A stretch of 64,000 bases of DNA from Coniochaeta sp. PMI_546 (lineage: Eukaryota > Ascomycota > Sordariomycetes > Coniochaetales > Coniochaetaceae): positions 124,001-188,000 of the forward strand of contig MU271146.1 in NCBI GenBank assembly GCA_021432605.1, written 5' to 3'. The notes below the pieces were generated by a model. That model saw only the letters and a list, made by a program, of their open reading frames with translations. It made no database searches and was not told the DNA's origin. Shown here in pieces: positions 9,887 through 20,820 of this stretch. The position numbers were made by a program, and so were the translations under genes. The first letter of the stretch is position 1; every line of letters starts with the position of its first letter.

Positions 9887-12705
9887 ATGCCCGGTTTCGC
9901 GGACTCGTTTTGGTCTAGCGACTACGCCGCAGGTAAGGAGACGCCGACTTACTATCGGAAGGAACGCCCCCTCCGCTAACGATCACTGGATACACAGGAC
10001 TCGGAGTCCTGTTTGGCAAGCTTCAGCAAGGTGTCGTCGAAAACCGCCAGGTTCTGACAATCGCTCGATTGCGCGCCGAAGCAGAGGAGGTGTACGGACA
10101 ACGCCTGGCTGACATCATACCTGCCGTGGACAAGATACAAGGCGGCTTCGGAAAGGACGATGGCGCCAGCACGCGCAAGGTAAGGGCTTACCGGGTACCT
10201 AATACTCTGTAGTGGTATATGTGCTGACCTTGACCACCAGGCCTACGATGGCGTGCGCACCGAGATGGAGGACGCCTCCAAGAACCACAAGAAGATCGCC
10301 CAGAACATCCGAGACCTCGTCGTGAACCCCTTCTCACGATGGTGCGAGGCCCACGAGTCGCGGATACAAGAGTCGCAGGACGAGCTGCAATCCAAGATCA
10401 AGGCGCACGATAAGCAGCAGGAGACGGTGAAGAAGCTCAGGACGAATTACTTCAACAAGTGCCGTCTCGTCGAGGATCTGGAGGAGGAGAACAAGCTCGC
10501 TTTCCAAGATCCGGAGATAAGCCCGACCCCGAAGCAAAGCATACTGCCGATCCCCGAAATCAAGGTTCACGAGGAAGAGGAAGAGGAGGACTACGAGATC
10601 GGCGACGAGGTCTACCAGCCGGAGCAGGTGAAGAAGATCCTCGCCCACATGCTCACCAATATCAAGATGGGGGAGACCAAGGTGCCGATCCTGGGAACCT
10701 ACCTCAACACCTCGTCCGGGGCGGACATCGTCGATTACCTGCAGCGCAACATGGGCACCACGAGCGTCAGTTATGCTGAGAGGATCGGACAGGATCTCGT
10801 TACTCTTGGCTTCCTCCGTCTGATCGGCAACGTTGGGAGTACCTTTGCCAACAGCTCCAAGATGTTCTACCAATGGCGGCCTAAAGCATTCCAACTTTCC
10901 GGCGTGCCCGAGAAGAAGCCCCTGGGCAGGACCTTTTCCTTGCCGACGAGCGCCGGTTCAGACGCTGGCGATTCACAAGTAGTCGGCGCTGTAAGCGAGG
11001 TCCTCTCCGGCTGGGGCGTCCTCCCCAACTCGCGGCCCAATGAGACTCCTTCCGAGCGCATGCGCAGGGAGGCGCGGGAGGCCGACGAGAGGTACAAGGC
11101 CGGCGTGCGGAAGCTGGACGAGATGCGGTGCAATCTAGAGGAGTCCATCTACCTGCACCTGAAGTTCCTCGAGCGCTGCGAGCTGGACCGCCTGAAGGCC
11201 ATCAAGACAGTCATACTGGACTTCTCGGGGACGATTAGCAACGTCATCCCGAGTCTGCAGTCGACCGTCGATAAGATGATGCTGTTCCAGGAGACGGTGC
11301 AGCCTTTGGGCGACCTGAGATACCTTCTGGAGAACTACCGGACCGGCAGTTTCGCGCCAAAGGTCGTCGTGTACGAGAACTACTACAACAAGGTCGACGA
11401 GCAGACCTTCGGTGTCGACCTGGAAGCTCGGGCCCGGGCGGACAAGAAGCGCGTGCCGGTCATCGTTACCAGCCTTCTCACGTATCTCGACCACCACTAT
11501 CCGGATCTGGAGGGTGATGAGGCTAGGCGCGGCGTCTGGCTCGTCGAAGTCCCCCTGTCGCAGACTCACAAGCTTAGAAACAGACTGAACGATGGAAAGC
11601 CACCATCGATGGACGTCTTTGCCGAATTCGATATACCGACCGTTGCGAGCTTGCTGAAGCTGTACCTGCTCGAACTACCAGGTAAGAAAACCTCGGAACA
11701 TGCAGTGCCGATTTTCATATTACTGACTCAACGACAGACTCTCTTGTCTCTTCCCACGTCTACGAAATCATCCGCACAATCTACACGACCCCCGCGACCG
11801 AAAGCACGGAAGAAGCTCGCATCTCCGTCCTCCAGCAAACCCTCTCCCAGCTGAGGCTGACCAACATCGCCACCCTGGACGCGTGCATGAACCACTTCAC
11901 CCGCCTGATCGAGCTGACCACCGCAGACGAAGACTACGTCTCGAAGCTCGCCACGGTCCTGGCGCCCTGCATCCTCCGGCCGCGGACCGAGACCTCCCTG
12001 ACAATGGAGGAGAAGCACGCCTACCGGCTCGTCCGCGACCTCTTCGCCCACAAGGACGCCATCTTCTCGGAGCTTAAGCGCATGTCGACCCTGGCCCACT
12101 CGACGTCCGTGTCGGGCAACAACAACAACCCCAACCCCGCCGCGGCCCGCGACGTCCCCAACCCGGCGCAGAGCAACCGGCCCCGCGCCATCTCCACAGA
12201 CGAGTCCAACCGCAAGGCCCACATGGAAGAGCGCACCCGCGCCCTGCTGGAGAAAGCAACCGGCTCGCGCAGCCGCGCGACGTCCCCGGCCCCTTCACCG
12301 CGCGCGTCGGCCTCGACTCACCGCCGCGACCGCTCCATCGGCGGGCCCGAGACCAGGTTCCCCATCGCCAGTCCGACGGCCGCGCACGAAGCCAGGGGCA
12401 ACAGGCAGAGCTTCGGGCCCGTGCTCCCCAAGCGCGCGAGTCTGGACGTGCCGCCCGAGGTGAGCCTGGGCCTGCCGCAGGCGAGCGACAGGATCGAGCC
12501 GACCAACGGGGTCGAGCCTGCGGCCGTGGCGGCCGTGAGGGGAGAGGGGGAGGGGGTGGAGAAGAGGAACAGTCTGGGGCGGAGTAGCGCTAGGTTCGTG
12601 GGCGGGAGGAGAGTGCCCGTGCCCGCGAGCGCGAATGCCGGGTATGGTGCGCCGCAGGATGGCGGGCATGGGGTCACGCTTGTCGACGCGCCGATGGATG
12701 ACTAG
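9887..12705 (+). CDS. F-BAR/DEP/RhoGAP protein, Rgd2/Rga8 type
   Basis: Four exons: 9887..9932, 9998..10179, 10241..11681, 11738..12705; 878 aa. The N-terminus (MPGFADSFWSSDYAAGLGVL) opens an F-BAR domain split by an acidic linker. A DEP domain sits at about residues 220-290 (GADIVDYLQRNM, DLVTLGFLRLIG). A RhoGAP domain follows from about 466 to 690 (FGVDLEARA, LLKLYLLELPDSLVSS, LATVLAPCILRPR). The tail of about 190 residues is Ser/Pro/Arg-rich and disordered. The architecture matches fungal Rho-GAPs that couple membrane curvature to Rho/Cdc42 switching at growth sites. Oddity: where typical RhoGAPs have GIFRxSG, this one reads GVWLVEVPLSQTH, so the usual arginine finger is not at its canonical place. 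Introns of 65, 61 and 56 nt keep frame. Confidence 0.9.
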
Positions 12706-14488
12706 GAGCCTCCGTTGGATGCTGGCGTTGACGAGCAGGCGACAGGCAAGAGGACGAGGGGGTTTGAAGGGTTGGACCTTGTCTACCGGGGGCGCAGGTT
12801 TGTGTCCGATGATGAATGATCTTCCTCTGAATTGTCGGGGGTCTGCCTATTCAATGATTGGGAAGTACCTATTCCCGGGTTACGGTGAATGGGTTAGGCT
12901 TGGTGTGGTAGCAAGGGCGCTCCTTGAAGAAGGAGAGAGGCTCATTGCTCAAGGGTAAAGCATCGCTGCGAGGTATCAAGGGTGATGTCGGAGTGTATCG
13001 CGATGTAGGTATGGGCCAGCTTTCACAAGGGCAATAGGAGCTTATGCTCGTTTGGTGGCCGGCATTTAGCTGGAGCGGAGTGATATCACGGAGGTGACGG
13101 ACGTGCATGTGGTGAGACAACGGACGGGATGCCGGGATTAGTTATGCTGTAATGATATCAGGTTTCTTTCCTACAGCACCACCATCTTGTGAATGGCCTT
13201 TGGTTTGGGGCGGCTTGACTCCTCGCTGAGGCTCTCGTCAGATTCGGTACGGAACTCAGTCATCATGGATCTTGAGCCCGATTCTCAGTAAAATCAAGAT
13301 TGCAAGCGTCAGGCACCGAGGTGGTGGCGACCAGGCTCGCTGTTGACAGGCATGAAGACGTCGAGGCGTGGTCGAGGGAGAGAGGACAGCGGTATCGATG
13401 TGTCGGCAAGAAGTCACACAGGCGTATATACCAAGGTGTTGGGGCCGGATAAGAAACTGGATAAGGGGACCGGGCCCTCGAGTACGTGCGCTCGTGCTAT
13501 ATCAAAGTCATTTGAGTGATCTTCTCTCGCCGATGATCTGTCTGTGAGTGGCCGAGCGGGATTAAAGGCAGAGCTTGCTTTCGTACGCCAAGGAGCAATC
13601 CTCCTGGTGCTCCCGGTCACGAAGCTACGGTGAGGCGCTTGTTCGATTTTTGCCTCTTTCCCCTTTTTTGCACTTTTGTTTTAGATTTCAAGTAGTCGCA
13701 TGTTTTCGAACGAGTGTTCATCAGCAGCTTGAGGTTATCGAGACGAGTGAAAACAACCTTCAAGGCCGTGGTATTCGACCGTACGTCTAAGCACTTAGCC
13801 CTTCTCGTCGTACACTGAAGATATCACATACACCAAGGTAACTTGGAGAAAGAAGCCTTTGCATTCACAATGACAACTGCTGGAAGCCCACGCGCCATGG
13901 GTAAGAAGCCTGTCACGTCGAACCGTCCTACATGAAGTCTTTGAGCTCTGAGATGCTCTTGTCATGGCTTGCCCGGCCCTCCAGCTCTTTTCACATATCT
14001 GACCTCTGCCTGAACTACATGACTGACGGCACCAATGCACATCTTACATCCAGAATGGACGTCGGCATGGTTGCGAGTACAAAGCCTAGATGGAAGGAGT
14101 TCTAAACCCAAGGCTTGCGAATGAGAAGCGCCTGACAAAGGTATATTATTTCAACTAATAAGCCCAAAGATATGACCTGCCAGCCCTTGAACATCTCGCA
14201 ATGCCCTTCCCAAGGTGTCGGAGGACCAGATTTATGCACTTGTGAAGCACTGCCGGCTACTCGTGTTTCTGGTGACAGAGGATGTCGTTGAAGGTGATCC
14301 AGGGAAGCTCGAGCCACAGATTTGTGGGTCCAAAGGTTACATATGAACCTCCCACGTTATCGATAGCAGCTCCGGCGATTTGGACATTGCGCCAAACACC
14401 ACGTACAAGAACAAAAAATACTCCAGTCTCACGACCAGCATTCTGAGCTCAGCACACCGGTATACCTGGTCATAAGAGCGAGCACACA
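12706..14488. other. Intergenic, 1.8 kb, no firm gene
   Basis: Downstream flank of the RhoGAP gene and upstream region of TRS31. A possible 33-codon two-exon reading (13870-14124) was examined and not accepted. A tRNA-Ser A-box lookalike at about 13546-13575 lacks a matching B box. Nothing else stands out. Confidence 0.5.
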
Positions 14489-15231
14489 ATGGCGAACCTA
14501 GCAGGCGGCAAGCCGCAAGACAAGCAGTCCGGGCTGCGCTACCCGACCAACGGCAAGACCATCTACCACCGGCCCCTAAACCGCACCAAGACGGCCGAGC
14601 TGAGCCAGGCGAGCTTCGCGTACCTCTTCTCCGAGATGGTCACCTACGCGCAAAGAAGAGTCACCGGTATCCAAGACCTAGAAAAGCGGTTCGTTGGTTT
14701 CCGGCTTCCCCTCCTTCTACTCCTATACCTCCCCAACGTCCCTGTAAGCTAATCAGGGAGAGGGTATTTGGAAACAGGTTGAACGTCCAAGGCTACCCGA
14801 TAGGCCAGAAACTCCTCGACCTCCTCCTCATCCGCGAGCCGCCCCGCTCCCAGCTGCGGCCGCTCAACATCATTGCCCTACTCCATCTGATCAAGATCAA
14901 CCTGTGGATGCACCTCTTCGGGCGGCAGGCGGACAGGCTGGAGAAGAGCTCCAACCCCGAGACGCCGGACGAGTACATGATTGTCGACAACGAGCCGCTG
15001 GTCAACGCGTACATCAGCGTGCCCAAGGAGATGAGCCAGCTCAACTGCGCGGCCTACGTTGCCGGCATAATAGAGGGTGTCTGCGACGGGGCGGGCTTTC
15101 CGGCGAGGGTCACTGCGCATAGTGTCGGGGGGAAGGAGGAGGGGGAGATGTGGCCCGGGAAGACGGTGTTCTTGGTCAAGTTTGAGGGGGAGGTGTTGGA
15201 GAGGGAGAGTCTGATTGTCGGGAAGGGCTAG
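14489..15231 (+). CDS. TRS31: TRAPP complex subunit Trs31 (TRAPPC5, BET3 family)
   Basis: Two exons, 14489..14688 and 14778..15231, 217 aa. The 89-nt intron has a weak GTTCGT donor and an ACAG acceptor; the join reads TGIQDLEKR-LNVQGYPIGQ, continuous with the family. Bet3-fold signatures include SQASFAYLFSEMVTYAQRRV, NVQGYPIGQKLLDLLLIRE and the C-terminal CAAYVAGIIEGVCDGAGFPA followed by TVFLVKFEGEVLERE. Trs31 is one of the core subunits of TRAPP, the Ypt1/Rab1 exchange factor at the Golgi. Length fits the family. It converges on the 99-residue unknown gene. Confidence 0.93.
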
Positions 15232-15633
15232 GCGGATGGACCGGGACAGACCAGGAGTTTGGAGTCGGGAACTGACTGGGTTGTTCATGGGGCGACTTGT
15301 CTTCACGGCGCTTGGGCATTTGGCATGGAGTTCTGGCGTGGATTATTTTTTGGATGCGTTCACGGGTGCGTGTCGGTTCATTGGAGGCCACAATTAGACA
15401 TGAGGTCAAGGTCTGCTTCAGGAGACGTGATATCGATGACCATATCTGATCTTGATGCCATGCTAGTCGGGCTGGCAGCTGTCTGCGCCATGAGTGACAT
15501 CTCTGGGTCTTTCCGTAGAAATTCCTTCTTCCGAGCTCCATAATAACACAACAACGCCAAAACGCCTCGCTTTCCCAGTTGTGTAGTCGACCCCCGTCTC
15601 AACGCAATATCTTCTGATCAAAGGGCAAAGCCA
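15232..15633. other. Convergent 3' spacer
   Basis: About 400 bp between the stop codons of two convergent genes. It should hold both polyadenylation regions. No open frame of note. Confidence 0.5.
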
Positions 15634-15991
15634 TCACCTTGGCATTCCCTTGAAGCCCTTCCCGCTCTTGCCCGACGGACCTTTCCTCATCAGATCGGCG
15701 AGCCCGAGATCCTTCCATGCCGGCTCGCGCACCTTCTGCGTCGCCTTCTGGATCCCGAAGGCGGCGTGCTGATCCGGCACGACGTCGTCTTCGTCCTCCG
15801 GGTTGATGGGCTGCAGGTGTGGCGGCACGTATATGTCGTCGGCCGGCAGCTTGTCCTTGCAGAAGTCCTCGAAGAGGTCGGCGTCGCGCGGCCGGTGCAT
15901 GTGGATGTACGTGTAGGATGAATCCTTATTCTAGACCGGGTTAGTAGCTCCAAGGGGGGAGACAGAGAGAGGTAGGCGGAAGGTTTACCAT
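15634..15991 (-). CDS. Small conserved-looking protein of unknown function (99 aa)
   Basis: Two exons, complement(15634..15930, 15989..15991). As in uS13m, the first coding exon is the ATG alone, followed by a 58-nt intron (GTAAAC donor, CTAAC branch site, TCTAG acceptor). Exon 2 reads NKDSSYTYIHMHRPRDADLF and continues through an acidic proline-containing middle (DDIYVPPHLQPINPEDEDD) to a Trp/Leu segment (EPAWKDLGLADLMRKG) and a basic Gly/Lys tail. No signal peptide or membrane segment. Good codon composition and a clean splice structure support a real gene, but I do not recognise the family. The basic tail would suit RNA or a ribosome/mitochondrial assembly role, which is only a guess. Alternative: exon 2 could be the last exon of a longer transcript, but no upstream coding exon was found. 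Confidence 0.6.
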
Positions 15992-18962
15992 TGTGTTATG
16001 TGTGATGATATTACGCGACACACAGAGCAGATGTTTTAGTCAATGGATTAGAGCTAAGATGTCCGGCGTTGTGTTCTCCTTGGCTCTGATATGGATGCTC
16101 CACCAAATGCGTTGCAGGCTTCCAGGTTGGAAAGTCGGCGGGGGAGGGGCTGTTGCAAGGTGGATACAGCGTGTACTATGCTATGCCGAACGGCAAGTTC
16201 CGATGCCAAGTCCAAGGTAGCCAGCGAGAGTACTGCCGGGTACATTCCAGTCGAACAGGTCGAGATGGTCATGTCAATATCGGGCGCACAAGATCAGAAT
16301 TATCGCCACGACCTTCTTCCAAGCATGGGGCATCGTCAGCTCTCCCCCGTGCTGAGAGGCTTGGCGAGCGACACTTATCGTGAATACCCTGATTCGCTGG
16401 CAGCTCCCGTTCCAATCAACTTGTGACTGTTGGAACGGGCTGCAGTTGCGGTTACCTTTGCTGCCCTGCAGGCCCTGCACAATGGTCGAACACTTGCAGA
16501 AAGCAACAGCTCTGTGCTACGGGTGGAACATTGAATGTCATTTCCCTCCTACGTTCCCTCTCGGTGCTTGGGAAAGTTGTCATCAGTAAGGTAGTACTAA
16601 AGGAAAGCTACATGATGGCTTTCTCTGTTGAGTTTCGGCGTGCGCGAAGCGAGAGACCCTAAACTACGATAGCAGGGGCGAAACTGCTTGCCGCGTACAG
16701 GGAAGGTGAATCCTGAGAGAGGGGTACCAGGTAAATCGAATGGTGGATAATTGCTTACATAGTAGGTAGTACCTTAGCCTTCCACACTTCACCTGGAAGA
16801 CGACGCGAGGCCCTGATACCGCCATCGGCCTTTTCGATGCAGCATTCCAGAATGGTGGGATGCGGGACGTACCACAGTACGTAACGCCTGTCTTGGAAGG
16901 TGCGAAACGGAAGAAAACCTGGCTGATAGATAGGTACCTTACACGTGTAGTTTACCTCAAGCTGGAAGTGTAGCAGCAATACCTGATACTAAGGTACCCT
17001 AGGACTCTAAAAGCAACATGGGAAAGAGCCTGGCACAGCTTTTATGCGAACACGTCTCTAGTCAAGCCGGTAATCTATTTGCTGCAGTTAAAATCTTCTC
17101 GCTTGTCTGTCGGAACAGCTTGCCGCGGCTGCTGATTGACTGTGAGCTCTGATCTTGCAACGAAAGCATCATATCACTTCGAATATGGTTAATGCACTCT
17201 CAGCCAACCTTATGCGGCATAACCCAAGGTGACTAGCAGATGTGGAATCCAGACCCAACAAAGGAAAAAGCAAAGGATGTGTCGCTGCAGTGCTCGCTGG
17301 CAGAGACATATCATGTTCCCCTCCTTTTCAATGGCCGGCCAGACTCCTCACGGACCTGCATTAGCCTCACCACCGTCGTTTTTGGGCCGGTTCAAAGAGG
17401 CAGGACAAGCTCTACACGTGTACATAGTGTGGAAGCGGTAAGGTAACCTAAAATCCTTCGGAAGATCAGCGGAAAATCCGAACAATTGGGACCGATATCA
17501 CGACTTTCCGATCGGAAGACAGACAGACACGTTTCCAAATGTGAACTACCTTAAGCAAAAGAGATGAAGAATGGCAGCTTTCACAGCAGACGCAATTTTG
17601 CCTTTCATTGCACAAGCACCTCCACGCTTTGCGCCAAGGTTCAGGTGCGCAGGGAGGAGAGGGTGCGGGCTATCATGCTGGCGACGACGCACCCGCCACC
17701 CGGAGACGCCACCCCAACCTCAAATTCGCCCGAAGTCTTCGCTCTAATATCTGATCGATCAGAGCAACGAAACTGTCGTACTACGAAGCCCTTATAACTG
17801 CAGCCTACAACGATAAATGATATCTGTGATCGCGTGTATCGCAATGACGGCTGGTGGAGCATAACAATTGAGACACGTCGTCACTGGTCGTCAATTTGTT
17901 CGGCGATCCAGAAAGCTTGCTGGCAAGTGCTTGCATCCCTGAATTTTACCACAGTAATATGGTAGGAGGGAGGAGGTTATCACCCACCGACCGTCTTGCT
18001 TCGAAGCGAACTAGGACTGCCCGGTCCTGTCCAATCATTCAGCGGCATTCAAGGTCGCTACTGCCGATTAAGGAAAGGAGACTAGCGTTGCTTAAAGCAG
18101 GCTAAAACAAAAGCGGTAGGCTCCAATCCACGCTTGACTTAACATGGCATAGCGGCCGGCCCATTAGCTCTGGACGGGGGGGCCAGACCTGCTGGATGTC
18201 AGGACCTTGCAAGCGATACGTACCTCTATGCTTCCAGACCCAACATTTGATGCTCATTTCCCACCGTCCTTCCCCCCCCCAAATATCCACAGCACGGGAG
18301 TGCTCACTCTACCTCTTCGTCTTGAAGCTTCTTCCGAGTCGTGTTCGACCTTGCCCTCCAGCAGTCAGCTCACCGTGTTCGCATCCTTCTCATTTTCATT
18401 TACGAGAAGGTAGAGCAAGCAGCCTGAGAGACATCAATTGACCCCATATCTCTTACGACCTCCTGTCTCGACCTCGACCTCGACTTGTCCGTGAGATACT
18501 CTTACTGCTTCTACCAAAGTTGACTTTCTTCCCACCTTATGCTGCATTCAACATAAACCGCCCCGTCTCCCAATCGTCCAAACTGGGCAGACAAGCAGGG
18601 CTACCTTAGCGATTCACCTTCCTTCCCATCTACCTTTGTTGTTGTTGTTGGCTGGTCCTCCTCCTGTCTGTAGCGCTTGGGTCGAACCATCAGGTCAGTC
18701 ACTCAACCTCCCAGGGGTCTTTCCTGGTCTGTGACCACTCGCGCCCATAATCATTCCACTTATCTCAACCTTCAGAACACTCACAATTCTCCTCGAACTA
18801 GATCGAACCATAACGTTGCTCAATCCATACTTATCAAATCGCCCTTGTTCTTGACCATTTCCTGTCGGCATAACGTTCGAAGAATCTCGTCGACCGATAC
18901 TGTTTTACTCTTTGTCGAGCTCTTCGAACCCTGTCGACCACTCAACAAGCCCGATATCGAAC
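15992..18962. other. Intergenic, 3 kb, with pyrimidine-rich leader at its right end
   Basis: No credible gene. Short palindromes AGGTAgTACCT (16764-16774) and AGGTACCT (16932-16939) occur. From about 18270 the + strand becomes C/T-rich with a (CTCGAC)3 run at about 18467-18484, consistent with promoter and a long 5' leader for the membrane-protein gene that follows. Confidence 0.5.
16764..16774. repeat. Small palindrome AGGTAGTACCT
   Basis: Perfect 5-bp arms around one base; member of the TAAGGTA/TACCTTA family seen at several intergenic sites. Confidence 0.6.
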
Positions 18963-19430
18963 ATGGCCTCAGTCACTCCCAACGAGAAGGCTGACGCCCT
19001 TGGTCTCACCGTCCAAACACATGCCCTGAGCGACAAGCCGTCGCAAGATACACTGTCTTCAGACATGCCATCCGCAGAGAAGAGTCCCCAACGGCTATCA
19101 GACGTCTCAACGACCCATCATGCCAACCCCTTCGACACAGACATCGAGGCAATCATAACGACCAACACCGAGAACCGCAACATCTCAGCCCAGTGCACCC
19201 GAGGAGGGCCCGAGTGCCAAGTCTGGCCTGGACAAGACCACTGGCGACGGAAGGCGAAGGCGGCCAAGAACAAGCGCCGCAACTGCAACTGCCTCGCCCA
19301 CCTCAGCAAGCGAAACCGCATCATCGTTAAGGTCCTGATCGGCCTCCTTGTCATCGGTATCGCCGTCGGTGTCGGCGTCGGAATCAGCAAGCCGCTCGGA
19401 GCACGCATCTGGCACCCGAATGATCATTAA
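18963..19430 (+). CDS. Fungal single-pass membrane protein, unknown function (155 aa)
   Basis: Intronless, starting at the ATG at 18963. Residues 1-75 are polar, Ser/Thr-rich and disordered. Then comes a Cys/Trp motif (QCTRGGPECQVWPGQDHW), a strongly basic stretch with more cysteines (AAKNKRRNCNCLAHLSKRNR), one membrane helix at about 119-142 rich in Gly/Val/Ile, and a short tail SKPLGARIWHPNDH. I recall this layout of Cys motif, basic juxtamembrane segment, helix and SKxLGxxIW-type end from conserved uncharacterised ascomycete proteins. The basic side should be cytosolic. The gene has a long C/T-rich leader, a feature often seen upstream of well-expressed fungal genes. Function unknown. Confidence 0.75.
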   Translation: MASVTPNEKADALGLTVQTHALSDKPSQDTLSSDMPSAEKSPQRLSDVSTTHHANPFDTDIEAIITTNTENRNISAQCTRGGPECQVWPGQDHWRRKAKAAKNKRRNCNCLAHLSKRNRIIVKVLIGLLVIGIAVGVGVGISKPLGARIWHPNDH

Positions 19431-20820
19431 AGGGAGACTTGAGCGACAGTTCTGATGCTTTTGGACCAGTCTCCATACTTGCCTCCACTCTCACCTCGCA
19501 GAGTCTCAGGCTCTAACGACAGCGGACCCCACTTCTTCCCCACGTCAACATGGAGACATATACGCTGAAACAACGCATCGCCATTTGCGAGTCCTTCACC
19601 CGACTCGCCTAGTCAATGGGCGTGGCTCGCATGGTGGAGGGGAGACAACTTGCGATGCCCCCTTAACGTCATCTGCCTATTCTCTGTACATACTCTCGCT
19701 TTCTTCCTACTCGGATCATGCCGTACCACGGCAAATGGCGTTTCATTTATATTTTCCCACTGATAGGTACTCATAGACCATCAAAAAATCAGGGTTGGCG
19801 TTGGGAGTTCTACCATTGGATGACATTTCTTCGGCATGTGGCGGATGGTCATTGTTTTATGCTTCACTCATTTTCGTTCGCCTGTCATTCTAGACAGTGG
19901 AGACTACCTATGGAATCGTTGTATCATATCCATGGTCTCAGAAGTGGTTGAATGAACGAGGATACCGAGGATCGGGCTTTTTGAAGTGCGCCATACAGAC
20001 AGGAAGGGTTGAGACAGGGGCTCGGGCCTTTGTGTCGTCTTAGAACGGGATATGAATCGAGGGTTTAACGCAGGACAGCAGCTTAATCACGATCATGGAA
20101 GCGCTTGTCTTTTCCTTCACATCGCGGTTTCACATGATGCTCTTGAGTGATTGATTGTCGGAGTACCATCTAACCAGTCGATTGTTGCTGACACGATACC
20201 AATCATTGGTACACGTAGGTTCCAGATGAACAGCAGGAGCCCTCCTTTATGCCTACATTGCTCACTGAGAGCTTACCCCAGGTATCCTTTCAACCAGTCG
20301 ATTATATTCGGTCTTACTGAGCATCAGAAATTTCACTATTCACGAGATGATGTCGCAGTCCCTGAGGGACAGCGTGTGTTTGTGCCCCCCTTTGATTGAC
20401 CTCAACATTGACTTACAAATATGTACCCGAAACATAACTTCGTGATTCCAGATCACTCCATATCAAGAAACTCCTCAACCTGACCCTGATAACCTTGACA
20501 ATCACAGACCTTAGATGTCTTCTTCCCTTGATGCCGCGAACATAGGAAGATAACAGAGAAAACAAGACCTCGACGCCGGCAGCCTCCAGAGTAAACCGCA
20601 CTCAAGAAGAAAGAGACAAGACAAGTCACGGCCAGATCCGGGATAGTGCCGAAGAGCAGACCAGACTCTGCCATGATGCGTCGCCGACTGTCGCCGAGAA
20701 AAGAGCGTCGACGACATGCCCGGAATGATCCGCCGAGAGGGGGTAAACCCGAACAAGCCAAGCTCACAAAAACCCCAACAACAAACAAACATCACGCACC
20801 TACTACCCACACTAGTCATC
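19431..20820. other. Convergent intergenic region, 1.4 kb
   Basis: Lies between two convergent membrane-protein genes. Only short open frames are present and none is convincing. Confidence 0.5.

Noticed and set aside
13546-13575. tRNA-Ser-like A box (GGCCGAGCGGGATTAAAGGC)
   Set aside because: No GGTTCGAATCC-type B box at the right distance and no acceptor-stem pairing.
13870-14124. Possible 33-codon two-exon microgene starting MTTAGSPRAM
   Set aside because: The implied intron (about 153 nt) is longer than almost all others here, the peptide matches nothing known to me, and such a short reading can arise by chance.
18912-18962. Upstream extension of the 155-residue membrane protein
   Set aside because: It would need a non-ATG start; the ATG at 18963 has a good context.
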